Positions 1 through 12,593 of a stretch of DNA of 40,000 bases are shown piece after piece. The first letter of the stretch is position 1. Each line of letters opens with the position of its first letter. A program made the translations under genes and the position numbers. The notes under the pieces were generated by a model that was given only the letters and a program-made list of their open reading frames with translations, made no database searches and had not been told where the DNA came from. This DNA is from Bigelowiella natans CCMP2755 (taxonomy: Eukaryota > Cercozoa > Chlorarachniophyceae), in NCBI GenBank assembly GCA_000320545.1, contig ADNK01002523.1, forward strand, positions 1 through 40,000, in the 5' to 3' direction.

Positions 1-180
1 TCGGTGGAAAATTATGGGCGCCCCGTCCTCTTGAAAGAGAATGCAGAGAGGAATGAGGTGTATCTCTTCGGTTTTACCCGTTAAATAGCGCGATACGCTG
101 CCCTCCAAACGTTCCCAGCCCAAAAGTGGGGGCACAAATGTGACCCCCCAAATAAAACAACCAGTTTTTTTATCGAACAT
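1..180 (-). CDS. Partial coding exon at window edge, unrecognised
   Basis: An open frame of 60 codons runs from an ATG at 180 to the window edge without a stop. It begins MFDKKTGCFIWGVTF and later reads RYLTGKTEEIHLIPLCILFQ, which looks like a folded protein rather than a shadow. It lies about 300 bases downstream of the last RhoGAP exon, and the frame is also open upstream through a G-run to about 210, where an AG could serve as acceptor. It is therefore either the next exon of the RhoGAP gene or the start of another minus-strand gene. I do not recognise a domain. Confidence 0.45.
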   Translation of the reverse strand, partial: MFDKKTGCFIWGVTFVPPLLGWERLEGSVSRYLTGKTEEIHLIPLCILFQEDGAPIIFHR

Positions 181-188
181 TCGCCCAT

Positions 189-377
189 CCCCCTCCCCCC
201 CCCCCCCTCTAACCCCCCCAAAAACACAAAAAAAAACCCCCCCCCCCCCCCCCCCTTGTTGATCTTTATTGCAGTAGCAGCAGTTGTTACTTTATTATTC
301 CTGTCAGGGATGGGGCTTCTTGTGTTAGGGATCGGACTGCAATGTCTGGAAAACTTTTTTAGGGGGGGGGGGGGGGG
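189..377. repeat. Homopolymer C and G tracts
   Basis: C runs at about 189–207 and 236–255 and a G run at 362–377. All lie between the RhoGAP exon at 487 and the open frame at the window edge. Such tracts are error-prone in sequencing, which may affect the exon model here. Confidence 0.85.
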
Positions 378-486
378 AGGATGATATTGAGTGAATGAGA
401 GAGTGATAGAGAGAGAGGGAGAGAAGGAGATGGACGAATGCTCGATAAATAAACTGATTGTTATATCAGCAGTCTCACATCTGTAC

Positions 487-1575
487 CTCCACTTTCGGCC
501 TGAGAACGTTTGGAGCTAAGCATATCGCTATATTTCGCGGTTTCATCCTGGAGAGATCAACATCAGCCATAAGTACGCTGACTTAAGACGGCACAAAAAT
601 AGCCTTTTCGCTTCTTTCCCTACCTATCTACTATTGACACATCATCGAGTCCTGCAACGTACTACTACAGTTCTAATAAGCATCGGGAGAATAAAGCATG
701 ATAACATGATTCTTCTTACTTGTTAACACCGCTATTGAGGGACAGAGTGTGGCAATACTCAAACAGATAATTCCTCAATAGATTTCGATTCGGAGGACAG
801 GTGGCAGCAACTTTGCGCAGGGACTCTCCTTTGTCTTGCCCGAGGTTGTCGTAGGCTCCTAACAACTCATCGTATTTATTCCATGGAAACAGCGGTTCTG
901 GCATGTCCCTGAGGTACAACTTGAGCAGCCCAGAAACGTCGTTGGCCTGAAGAGATGTTTATACCACAATCATCACATTAGTACTTAAATAAAACGACCG
1001 CGGACAGCAAATATCAGATAAACATCGGGTGAAATTCAGCGGGAAAAGCGGTAATGAAGCCTCTGTCGAGGGGCCAAAACCACCCACGTTGTCAGCATTT
1101 TATGGGATGAAGATTATGGTTTCGAGATCTAATCATTCGTGGCGATTGGTCGGAGAGCAGGGAGGAATCGCTCTGCTGCTGTGAATTTGTTACGCTACTA
1201 AATTATTACCGTCTCGTCTGCTAAATTGGGGTTGTCACCATAATCATACTTTTGCTTGAGGGCAATGATATTCGTGTTGTTCCCGGGTATCTAGTAATAG
1301 TAGTAGTAGTAGTAGTAGTAGTGGCGGAGAAAAAGAAGAAGAACAAGAAGATGATGATGATGATGACGATGTGCAGGAAAATTCAAGTGAATATCAAATC
1401 CAGTTGGGAGCTACAGAGCATATTTAGATACAATTATCGTATAAGTATTCAATATCAAAAAACAGAATCTCTCTCTTGCTTTGGAACGATACGAAGTAGG
1501 AGCAATGGGAGATAGTACTGAAACTAATAGTTCCTGGCTAGAATAATCTCGGAATCCAATTTCAAGATAACATAA

Positions 1576-1620
<45 letters not shown>

Positions 1621-1627
1621 TATACAA

Positions 1628-1663
<36 letters not shown>

Positions 1664-3228
1664 TTTTTCCTCTTACCCTAAATAGGCCCTCATGGCGTAA
1701 ATGTTTAGCTCTGAGCTCCTCCACACAGTCCACAACTACTTTCGGAAGACCGCTCTTACCTGATAATAAACACGAGCAATACGCTGAGACGTCTGGTGAT
1801 AGAGGGTGGAGAATACCCCCCAGGCTTCAACAATGAATTCTTCTTGCTGAGCTTTTAAAGAGGACAGGACAAAGGTCGATCAACGTTGTTTACCATGGGC
1901 CTTGACGACATCATCCAGCCTTGCGCCAAACACTTTAGCTGCCTTCAAGATGCCCTTTTCCTCGAGCATACTTTGGTTTGGACGCCGACCGAAGAAACCA
2001 GAGAGAAAGTTGATGAATCTGGACAGAAGAAGGAGAGTCAGAGACCAGAGCAACTATGTAACAACTAAATGACATATAACGGCGCCGGTGGTTTCCATCC
2101 CATATGTAAGATCGAAGTGGTGGTGAGGAGGTGAGGAAAATGGGGAGTGGGAGGCTGTGCACACTGCTTTATCATCAGGCATAGCTTATGGTATGACCCT
2201 GATTTTTTCTTCGCATCCGAAGTGACACACTCGCCGGATGCGTGTATTTGTGCTGCCATCGGAGGAAGAGAGCTCTCACTTCTCGAGTGAGTGTTGCGTG
2301 TTTGACTACTCGTCCGGGACAATTGTGAACCGGAAAAGCTCCGTGAAAGCGACGGTGTGCTTGTTCGGTGTGCCTTCTCTTCTGGTGCTCCTTTGCTCGG
2401 CTTGAGGCGCATCTTGTCCTCAACCTTTCGTCCGTTCTCTTCGAGAAATTGCAGTATGAATTTGGCTGCTCTCTGTAATGAGGGGGAAGGAAAAAGTCAG
2501 AAATAGAGATGGATCGACTAGCTTGTGCACGTTATAGTATATGAACTGACCCTGTTTCCGCTTTTCTTCTTCGAGTGATTATTCAGGCATAACTCTACGA
2601 ACAGCATAGGACATAGGACAAGGCAGTGATATATCGACCAAAAATTGATTTCAGAACGGGAAAAATCCTGGATGCGTAAGTAGTACACCTGCATGCTGAG
2701 AGGGATCAAGACCTAGAAGCACTTTCCTCACTGTCTTGTTGTAGTCGTACTCACTAAATCACAGTATGTACGGATGCGACGGTAGCAACACATGGAAGAT
2801 GGGTAAGTTTCAAGTTGAGAGATTCGAAGAACGAAATCCAGAACCTGGAGAGCAAAAGTTCCAAAAGGTCCAACAGTAGGACTGTGTAATTGTGGAAACC
2901 TCCTTTCCAGTTTAAAACTCCAGTCGCTTAGAACACGAATAAAACAAACGTATCAAAAACGACATCCTTCATCGGACGGATATAAGATAGGCAGGTACCA
3001 AAAATCATTCCAGGAAGCTTTCGCTCTCCCACCAGCAACAACTCTATTGTACTTGCCTATGTAGGACACCATACGCTTAAGCTGACTCTCCAGGAAGAGT
3101 ACAATTTATGTTTCACCGTCATTTTGGGCTGGCTTGATTTTATATAAGAAATGAACTTGCTGATGGCATCCTTTTTCTGGGTGAACATCTTCTTGTTTAT
3201 CTCCTTCAGCAAGTCCCGTACAGCTTCC
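487..3228 (-). CDS. RhoGAP-domain protein with helical N-terminal region (ends not resolved)
   Basis: GTPase-activating protein for Rho-family GTPases, by family. Exons I can join in frame (minus): 3228–3117, 3087–3043, 2844–2792, 2753–2689, 2594–2551, 2472–about 2240, 2018–1894, 1759–1677, 1290–1210, 946–720 and 547–487. The RhoGAP domain shows its usual sequence: KAAKVFGARLDDVV, then GLPKVVVDCVEELRAK, then HEGLFRIPGNN with the arginine finger, then LLKLYLRDMPEPLFP, and MKPRNIAICLAPNVLRP at the end. The region before it is charged and helical (RDLLKEINKKMFTQKKDAIS) followed by a Ser/Thr-rich linker. It might be a BAR-like membrane-binding module, but this is only a guess. The N-terminus and initiator Met lie upstream of 3228 and were not found. 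The donor of the linker exon is ambiguous (about 2240 or 2205). Downstream exons probably continue past 487. Confidence 0.85.
1579..1660. repeat. (TA)n / (TG)n compound microsatellite
   Basis: TA run 1579–1618, a short joint, then TG 1631–1660, in the RhoGAP intron upstream of the exon ending at 1677 on the plus strand. It ends only about 17 bases from that exon. Confidence 0.9.
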
Positions 3229-5271
3229 CTGATAATATAGACAAGATGTTAGATGAAGGCACTTGTCCAGATCCCATCAAAATCACATAATGATTTAATA
3301 AAAATTTGACGAGAGAAAGTCCAAACGCGCTGTGCACTATGAAGCATATGGCAAAGTAAAATATAATATCATTTCCGTGGGTCGTTCTACCGCGTGAGCT
3401 GGTCTTGTAGTGACATTTCGGGATATACAATGTAGACACCTAAATAATTGGAATTGGTTAAGCAGCTAAAAACCTTAGCATAATGATGGTATCTTGGAGC
3501 GGAACACGAAGGCTGCAAAGTATTCACGCACACAAGGGCTACCTTCTCACGTGACTTCCTCCAATGCAATCAATAAAACGAACCAAAAAATTCCAATCCA
3601 ATACTGGAGATGGAAAGGAATTGAAAGCCTCTATCAGGGAGAATGGATTGAACGGAACACCTTTAAAAACGATACCAAAATTACTTGAAGTGGAGTTGTG
3701 CAAAATGAGTGTAAATTCGGCTCAAAGAGGACTCAACTTCTCCGATTATTAAGTTAACACAATAAAACCCTTTCTGTTTCTCAATGATGAATCATAGATG
3801 TGCTCAAACCAGGGGAAAGGGATTTGTATCTGTTGTTGGGGGTAGCGTTTACAAGAATTACTCGGGGGATGGATAAAGATTGAAGATTTATGACAACAAT
3901 CAAAGCAAATTAGGGACAGGAATTGCAGGGGTATTTTCCTCTACGTCAAGGAAATAGAAAAGTAAATAGAATTATTCGTGCTAAGAGCTTTGCACAAGGA
4001 CCAAAACTTATAACGTTATTCTCTAACGACAAGCCTATTAGCTGCAAAAACAGCAAAAAGTTATAGTAGGAAAGGGGAGAACACATTTGATGAATTTCCA
4101 AAGAAGACGGATATCTTTATCTTTCGGTCACATTTTCCTGCAAAATGCATTGGGATTGTCATCCTAAGACACCGTTTTTTTTCACGCACCACTACAAACA
4201 GCACATCAGACCTGATCCTGTGTGTGTCGGTTCGCCTGCCGGATCGTCTCGGAGCCGTGGCCTTGGACGCAAAACTTCACATTTCGGTTTGGTTGACACT
4301 GTTGAGAATGCGGCGATCAGCGCATTCAGTGATGCAGATTCTGTTCAACCTTGCTTGAAACCATTCTTCTTCTTCTTGTTCTTCTATTCTTCTTGTTCCT
4401 GCACTTTCGGGTGCACCACTTGGAATCACTTCACTGTGTCCATTCGTTGATTCAAGTTCCGTTCATTGATTCATTCTGATGATCCTTCCAGCTGCCTTTG
4501 GGATCAGTTCGTTCATTCATTGATCATTTCACACTGGCCGTCTCCTTCCATTCGGTTGGATCTGCTGAGTGTCCAGTTCTGGATCGAGTTGTGCATCGCG
4601 TGTGCTTTTTCCTTTGTTCAGTTGCGCATGCTGCCCCTCATCGAAAATGCCTGTCGACACACACTGAAACACACGGAAGAAGTAATTAGGAAGGAGGGAG
4701 TGACACCCGCGGGACATCCCATGCTGGCATGCGAAGCTAGCTCGTGCAAACAATGAAAAAACGTTTCCACGAACGGACGACGTGCAATGCAAAGAAAAAT
4801 CGCTTTTTTCAAGGCTTCTGAAAATTCGAGCATGCCAATTGCAAATCGCTCATCATCGCCATGCACATGCCAGGTGTGTCACAGCAAAACTCTTCGCATT
4901 GGGATCCATTGGAAAAAATCTGACGTGTGAGCATGCTAGCATGCGGCGCTACGGACCGCGCGCTCCAGTGTTGGCTAGCTTGTTGGCCACTGCTAGACTG
5001 ATGCGAAGCTGAACAGAAGCTATGGTCCGTGATTTGATTCAGTAATTAGTCGGCGAATTACATGCGCAGAGCGAGTATATAGCTGGCAGGGGCAACGTGC
5101 AGGTGTGTTCTAGCTAGCACAGCACTCATTACGCGCATAGGTTGTGTGTAACACCTAAGATACACGTTCTGTCTGTGTGTGTGTGTGTGTATGTTAACCT
5201 CACAATAGACTTTCGACGATAATGATGATGCATTATTATTATTGCAGTAGATTTGAAAGACATAGAGATTA
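3229..5271. other. Unresolved RhoGAP 5' end and spacer to transporter 3' end
   Basis: The first part (to about 4.1 kb) should contain the missing first exon(s) and promoter of the RhoGAP gene, but I could not identify convincing exons. From about 4.1 kb the composition changes: GC rises and GCATGC, GCTAGC and CTAG words become frequent, with a perfect palindrome at 4931–4944. Short ORFs there lack protein-like composition and are not called. A short TG run lies at 5175–5192, just beyond the transporter stop. Confidence 0.5.
4931..4944. repeat. 14-bp palindrome GCATGCTAGCATGC, copy 1
   Basis: Perfect self-complementary 14-mer in the spacer between RhoGAP and the transporter 3' end. The same 14-mer recurs at 25966–25979 and 34106–34119, each time in a spacer next to gene 3' ends. 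Confidence 0.9.
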
Positions 5272-7752
5272 CTAAATGTAGCTGAGGAAACGCATCCACG
5301 TGGTACCCACGCAAAGGAAGGTCAGCGTATTGACCAGCGAGATTATGAAGCCTATTCGCCACCATTCTAGGAGGGAAACATATCCCCTTCCGAAAAGCAC
5401 TGGGGCTGCTCCACTCGCATAGTGCGTGAGTCCCCCCATGAGATTTGACGCATATCCTAGCAGAAGCGCAGCTCCGAGAGGCTTGATGCCCAACTCGACT
5501 GCCACGCCAAGAAACGCCGTGTACATCGATATCATGTGTGCTGTGCATGACGCAAAGAGGTAGTGTGAGTAAATATAGATTACAGTGAGAACAGAGAAGC
5601 TGGTCCCTGAATCGATCCCGGCTGATTTGAAGAAGGCGGAGACTTGGTTGCTGAAGTAGCCGATGACACCAGCTTCTCGCAACCCGTTGGCAAGGCCTGA
5701 AAGGATAGCTAACCACACCAATGTATTCCAAGCGTTCGCCTCTGACACGATATCCTTCCAGGTCAAAACTCGAGCAAGTATCATGACGCTTACCTAATTT
5801 GATGATAATGATGATGATGGTGGTGGTGGTGATGATAATGATAATGTTATCTGAATTAGTAAGCATGATGGTAAAGTAGATAGCGATGATTGCATAATAA
5901 TGGAATATGAAAAGTTCAACGGCGCTCAAGCTGTGCCCTCCCTACTACCACGACGGCAACCTTGTCACCCAATATCTTACACACTCCAATGTTCTGTAAT
6001 ACCCCTAATATTACTACTACTACTACTACTGCTACTATTCGAATATCATATGTACTGACGACCCCTGCAAAAGCTGTAGTAGTAGGGTCCATCTTAAAGC
6101 CTGGAAGCTTCCCTTCGGCTATCCATCCGAAAAGCATCAGCAATACGACACACAAAGTCACCATTTCCTCAGAACTCCATGGACGCTGCTGCTGTCGTTG
6201 CCTCCCTCTCCTCTTGCTCCGCTCCGATAAGTCGTTGGAATGATGATGACCAGCATAATTTCCTGTTCCTTCTGCTTCTTTTGCTTCCCCCCCCGAAGAA
6301 GCATGCTCCTCGTCCTCCTCCTTGCTAGCTGCACCAGCTTCATCATGAGCAATGAAAGAGCCCCCTCCCCCCCCTCCTCCTCTTCCATCAGACATCCAAT
6401 TCTCACCTAAAATCTCGTCAGCTTTGGTCCTTGCGCGCCCCTCGACGTCTCCGTAGGTTTGTATGACACGCTTCAATGTATCGCGAAACAGTAAGCTCTG
6501 CGTGCGCTTCCACCCTGCGTCCTGGATAATTTGGTTGATTGCAGCTCCATCGAGTGGGCGGCCTTCGCACGCGCGCCTTTTGGCGTTATCAGCAAGCCAT
6601 GCGTCTTGATAAAGAGGAGGGTGTAGTGAATAGACGATAAGCGGCACCAGTAAGAGGCATATCAGTCCAGGAACTAGAGCACCCAGCATCCAGTTCAAGG
6701 TGTTGATTTCATTGCCACTTCCAGCGGCACTACCCATCGTAGCCGCTGCTCGTGCGAAATGGTCGTTTGCAAAGCCCTGTACAATGGGATTACCCGCCAT
6801 AGCGGTAACGAACATGGCGCTGCTAATCGAAGAAGCTTGAAATGCGCACAGGGTCAGGAAGGAAGCAATGTTCCGGCTGCCATCACGGTCTCTATCCTGC
6901 ACGGTTCCAACGATTAGAGGGAAGATAATCGACCCCGTGCGCGCAGTCACCGAGGGTATCATGGGGGCGAGGATGACTTCGGCGCAGATGAAACAGTATG
7001 CCAGGGCCAACGTGTTTCCCTCTCCTGCAAGTGATGCTGTGGAAAGGAGGAGGGGGTTCAAGTAGTAGGGATTATGACTATCATTAGCGATCTGAGAGCA
7101 GTTGTAAATACCATTCACCACTTTGTGGCCAATGATTGCAACACTTGCATTTCATACACCAGGGAAAGATCTCGTTGCTACTATGACAAGCATGATCATT
7201 ATCATCACCGCAGTCACCGCATCATTGTCAATAATTATCATGATTTTCAATTACCAATCTTGTTGGCAAGTCTTGAAGCGAGATTCGACTTTATAAGCGC
7301 ACGCGCTATGAAAAACGCCATAACAACAAGCCACAAGTTCTTTGTTCCCAAGTCCTTCAAGGCAGCCTGTATGCTCAGACAACCACTGCCACAGGCAACA
7401 GCAACGGCCATGATGCAAAGGGGCCCTAAACCGAATCCTTCCAGGGTGTATACACATGCATTTAGTTAAATCATACAAGATTCTTCTTTCTATGGAACAA
7501 ACGAGCATAGATTGCACACGATCTTCGAAGCTCTACGATTAGCTGGCTTCTGAATGGAAGCATAGAACTGTTAACACATGTGTGTTGTTGCTACTGGAAT
7601 TACCTCCAGGTCGCACAACAGCCCCCACGATAGTCGCTATGAATATTGCCAGTAATCCCCACCCTGTAGATAGTAAAGTCCGGATGATTAGCTACAACCG
7701 ATGCATTTACTTATTGAGGACTACATATACAACAATAACAACAACAACAACA

Positions 7753-7787
<35 letters not shown>

Positions 7788-7886
7788 CTGTTGTCGGGAC
7801 AGATTCTGGCGCAGGGAAGGCTAAGATGACGCTGTCAGTTGGAATAAAGATGTTATTCTGTGGTGTGGGTGAAACTGTTGCACACA

Positions 7887-7932
<46 letters not shown>

Positions 7933-8588
7933 ACATATATGAGTACAGGCTTAGATTGTCAACAGCCCTATAGAAGTAGCAGTAACTGGGATCACAAATA
8001 TGTACCTAGCAACTCCAAGCACTACGACCCATGGCCACCCGTCTTTGGACTGTTATTAGCGGCACACATTCGATGTAAACGTTCGCACTTGTGGGTTATC
8101 ACCTTGCCCTCGTCGCATAGCGGAGGGTTTGCGAAGGGTTATGAAAATTCGAATTTAAATTCTACAATGATGAAGCTTCTTCTTGCCAAGGAAAAAATCG
8201 AAATCGATGCACCAAGCACAGAGCAGGGGAGAAAGTAGCGAACGTATCGATTTCTTCGAATGTTGGGATGTTTGCTGCCGTTAGGCAGGGTGAAATCCGT
8301 CGATAATGCAGGTTTGGTTTTGAACTGTTATTTAAAAAATCATCGATCTGTGAATCGCTTTCCCTTTCTATTCTTCTTAAAGGCCTCAAGTATGCCACAG
8401 TCAACCTTGAGGCAGCGCTTCCACGCTGACTGTTGCTCTTCTTGCTGCAGCGGATGGTGGCTGAGTCTGCCGCTGTTGCCCCTATCATTTATTAAGAGGG
8501 CCCTTTCCTCCCTCTCTTCCTTCTGGTCTGGATACGAGAGGTATTTCTTTTGACGGGCAGCGGCATGCAAGAGAGACCCCATCTCCAT
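5272..8588 (-). CDS. DASS-family dicarboxylate transporter (2-oxoglutarate/malate translocator type)
   Basis: Predicted multi-pass carrier exchanging dicarboxylates such as 2-oxoglutarate and malate, as in the plastid DiT/SODiT1 and bacterial DASS proteins. Exons (minus): 8588–8406, 8049–8014, 7857–7788, 7663–7604, 7425–7255, 7024–6063 and 5793–5272, giving about 667 residues. Family signatures are GWGLLAIFIATIVGAVV, VILAPMIPSVTARTGSIIFP, SSAMFVTAMAGNP near mid-protein, and SNLMGGLTHYASGAAP near the end. Between the two transport halves lies an extra hydrophilic loop of roughly 130 residues with Gly, acidic and Arg/Gln tracts, not seen in the plant proteins. The N-terminus (MEMGSLLHAAARQKKYLSYP) shows no clear bipartite plastid signal, so location is open. 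The 12-codon exon 8049–8014 and the start are the least certain parts. The 5' end faces the SCAF-like gene. Confidence 0.9.
7753..7787. repeat. (ACT)n microsatellite in transporter intron
   Basis: Trinucleotide run directly abutting the donor side of the exon ending at 7788. A (TA)n tract follows at 7890–7924 in the next intron. Confidence 0.9.
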
Positions 8589-9005
8589 TGCAGCACCACT
8601 TCTCGGTTTCTGTTAAAGGAACTGAAATGAAATTACTTATAAGATATTTCTCGCATTATAAATTTTCCATTAAGTTTCTACAAGATAATGCCGCTTCTCT
8701 GTTCCACTTCATACTATTTTCGCATACATCTTTCCTCTAATTACCCTATAAATAACCACTAAATTCTTTCCCAACGTGTTCTTTCATTCCCCTCTCCTGT
8801 GCGTTGCGGGATCTCGCTGAAATTCCTGTGGGCTCAGCGTGTCAACAGAGAATATATTTAACAGAACGACATCAAATTTGGATGTCGTAACAAAATATGG
8901 GGTTGGTTTTCATACAAAAGTGTGCGCTTTTCTTCGGAATAATCCTACGAGCCGCAAGATTTAGATTTTCGAGTTCGTCCCAACTGTGCCCCCCTCTGCG
9001 CGATC
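8589..9005. promoter_or_regulatory. Divergent promoter spacer, transporter / SCAF-like gene
   Basis: 417 bases between two start codons on opposite strands, so it must carry both promoters. It is AT-rich and free of the GCATGC/CTAG palindromes that mark 3' spacers. TATA-like words occur (for example around 8748 and 8851), but I cannot assign a core promoter. Confidence 0.55.
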
Positions 9006-11225
9006 ATGAGCAACTCTCTCAAGGAGTTTGAGAAAGCTCTATTTTCCCTCAAGAGCAAGTCGGGATCGCGCATCACGGCTATCGGGAAGCTCAGCGTCAA
9101 GTATGCTGAGGTGAGTGATTCACGTTTGCGCCGAAATCCCATACGCATAACACCGGTCGATCTTAACTAATCCAGCATTACAAGACAATCGTTCGCATGG
9201 TGGAGAAGTATGTGAAGAAAAGCAACGAGGATATGCGACTCCTCGCGGTATATGTCATCGATTCTATCTGTCGGCACAGCCGAGCGAGATTCGGTCCGAA
9301 GGATAAGTACGCCGGGAGAATCGGAAGGAAACTTGAGTCCATCTTCACTACTCTCGTTGATTGCGATGATGACCAGCTGGTTAGTGAAAACATACCAAAC
9401 CTATCACGATGTATCAAATCTTGATTTCTCCTCCCCTTTCCCTGCCTCATATGATCATTTTACCGTCAGAATGCCATTGCAAGAGTCGTTGGCCTCTGGA
9501 CAGCTAAGAAGATATTCCCAGAAGAGTCGATATCGATGGCGCGCTCGCTGATTCTTGAGGCTAAGCCTGACGTCGTAGGCCTCGATGGAGAAGGCTTGAA
9601 ACCGAAACGAGACGAAAAGAAAAAGCAGAAGCCCCCGCAACGACTCAGTGAAAAGGGAGGGGATGCAGAGAAGGAACCCGAGGTTGTTGTGAAAGGCAGC
9701 ACCAACTCTCCCTCCTCCTCCTCCTCCTCTACCTCGAAAAGGGCCAAGCTCCCCGAGCGGTCAGCACTCAAAAAACAGCAGCCCAAACCAGAAGGTAGAA
9801 ATGATGCCTTCTGCCCTGCTCTGCTGCAAATATGGTAAGAAATCGTGTGTAAAGTTACTAATTGATGGCAGGTGCTGCTGCCCGAGGTGAAAAACAAAAA
9901 CAACGATATCGCTTAGACGACGACGAAGAAGAAGAACCAGAAACAGAAAACTACGGCGACGGTGGCAAAAAGGATGATGTCAAAGCTGCATCAAGGCACC
10001 CTGCCAGCCCGGTGACCGACGTTTTGCACTAAAAATATGCTGAATCGTTAGTTCTAGGATCAATAAACTATTGATGCTGTTGTCGTTTTTAAGGTTTTTT
10101 TTGGATTTATTGATAGGGAAAGAGAAATGGAAAGGACGGTGTGGTGCACACCGCTGGAGCACCATCGACACAGGGGAAAACCTCCAAGGATACCACCCAA
10201 GTCAAAGAGTCTCCAAATGTCAATCTGGGAGAATTGGGGGGGAACGAGAAGGAAGAGGGCGCAGAGTACTCTGAGAATCTTTTATCCATGTTGGACGATT
10301 TGCTTGAGAATGACGGTGCTGAAGGTGTGGCATTTCTTATCTTTCTAGTTTTTGCTTGCACAACAACAACCCTTCACGTAATTGATTTAGATACACAAAT
10401 TTAATGCTGACACATGGTTTGTGTGTCTCAGGCGGGGATGGAGGAGGGGGGTGGGCGGGAGGAGGGGGGAATATTACCAGCCAAAGTGATACGGCATTAG
10501 CAGCAGCAAAGGATGATGAGCAATTTGAAGTCGATCCCAATGCTCCAGGCCTTTTCGACTACGGTACGATCGTGTTGCATTCGACGCAATTTAGTATGTG
10601 CGTGTGCATGGATATGATGTGTCTTGAGACGAACATTCGTTGGTATATCAATGATGTAATTGTCTGTCATCTGTAGGCGACGATGATGACAACAACGTGA
10701 ATGATCGAGTGGCCGCGCAGCGAAAGCAACTTGCAGAGCAAAAGCGCATGTTAGATTCTATGGCTGGTCAGAAGAGAAAAATGATGATGCCGGGAGGGGA
10801 TTTGAGCAGCAGTTCTAGTGAGAAGAAACAAGGTACATAAAAAATAAATATATCATGGCAGCATCTATTATTCTCTTTTTGCTGTATTATTCAAAATCGC
10901 ATCCGCTAGAACATTCATTTTCTCAATATGTCATTAAATATGTCATTATTTTCTCTCACGATTAATTCTTCTTCCTTTCCCTTTTGCTAAGCTCTAGGAG
11001 GAGGCCAGTTTCACCAACACAACCCTGCTTCTCCTTTGGCATCATCGTCGTCGTCAATGCCGATGGGCATGCACCCAGAGAGGATGCGTAGACAAGGGGG
11101 GGGGAGAGGAGGCGGGGGGCCACAACTCCCATCAGGTGGCGTTAGTATCAACAATCAGACTCAATCCTTTGGCGGCGGCAATAGCAACCAGAACTTCCAT
11201 TTCCAGCAGCACCAGCACCAGCACC

Positions 11226-11256
<31 letters not shown>

Positions 11257-11635
11257 GGGGAGGGGACCTGGTGGCCGTGCGGGATGGATGCATGCAGGTG
11301 CTGGTGCGATGATGGGAGGGAGAGGAGGCGGCGGTGGACGTGGCAGAGGAGGAGGGGGGAGAGGTGGTAATATGATGATGAGGATGGGGAGGGGTGGCAT
11401 GCAGCAGCAGCAGCAGCAAGGAAGAGGAGGTCAAGATGGCATGATGGGAGGAGGAAGGATGATGATGATGATGAAGAAGCACCCGGGCTGGGTCTTCCTG
11501 AAGAACCAGATGAATGTACCAGGAGGATATCGTCGAGGTTGTTTGTGCGGTGTAGCAGCCATAGAAGAAGAAGAAGAAGAAGAAGAAGAAGAAGAAGAAG
11601 CATCAGCAGCAGAAGAAACTAGTATTAGTAGCATC

Positions 11636-11669
<34 letters not shown>

Positions 11670-11747
11670 ATATTAGTAGAATTAGGATAACAGTTTTTAA
11701 ATTAACGAAACTTTAATTGTAGTTTTGAAAGTATCGATGATAAATTA

Positions 11748-11786
<39 letters not shown>

Positions 11787-12005
11787 CAATGGCCACCTCA
11801 GTCTCCTACTCACTGCTCAAATCTCTCTCTCTCTCTCCCCATCTATCTTATCCCCCTCCTCCTCCTCCTCCTCCATATATCTTACTACTACTACAGTACT
11901 GTCCACCACTCTCTGGGTAGGTAGCTTCAATGCAGATGGAGTCAATGAACATGATCTTGGGAACCTTTTTGCACGATTTGGATATGTAGAGGACGTTACG
12001 GTAGT

Positions 12006-12040
<35 letters not shown>

Positions 12041-12533
12041 TAGAAATAGGAGGAGTAGTAAGCATTGGATCGAGGCAAATCAATCGCCTAACATGTGTTT
12101 ACCATCTCTAGTAGTGGTTGCAAGACAGTTATTGTCCCGTAGAACAAGCATAGCCATCGTGGTTGTTATTATGGAGAGCAGCAAATGATAATACATCCTT
12201 ACTCTGTATGCCTTTTATAATCCTCGTCTTTCACCTAGATAAAGCGTGCTGTGGGCTCGGTATTTGTGACCATGAGAGACCGCATCGAGGCAGAAACGGC
12301 GAAATCGAAGTAGCAAAATGCTGCTGCTGCTGCTGCTGCTGCTGTGTACTAGATCGTTGTGAGCTGGGTTTCGATGATTTGGCAATGTTGACAAGAAATG
12401 ATTCCTGGCACCACTTTTTACCTTGTTGTAGGTGTTTTGGAGTAGGAATCTTGGCTTCGTGCAAGGTGAGATAGAGGCTGCTGGTGCTGCTGTCGTCGAG
12501 CTTGGACCTAGATAATAGATAATATATTATATC

Positions 12534-12593
<60 letters not shown>

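Noticed and set aside
4145-5012. Several plus- and minus-strand ORFs of 60–100 codons
   Set aside because: Composition reflects palindromic GCATGC/CTAGC spacer DNA; no splice-supported or family-like protein.
5129-5929. 266-codon minus-strand ORF overlapping the transporter
   Set aside because: It is out of frame with the conserved transporter exon 5793–5272 and has no family signature; it is a shadow frame.
11538-11716. Continuation of the SCAF-like exon into polyGlu and polySer
   Set aside because: The encoded runs are pure GAA and TAG repeats; splicing at 11537 to 11897 joins the RRM in phase.
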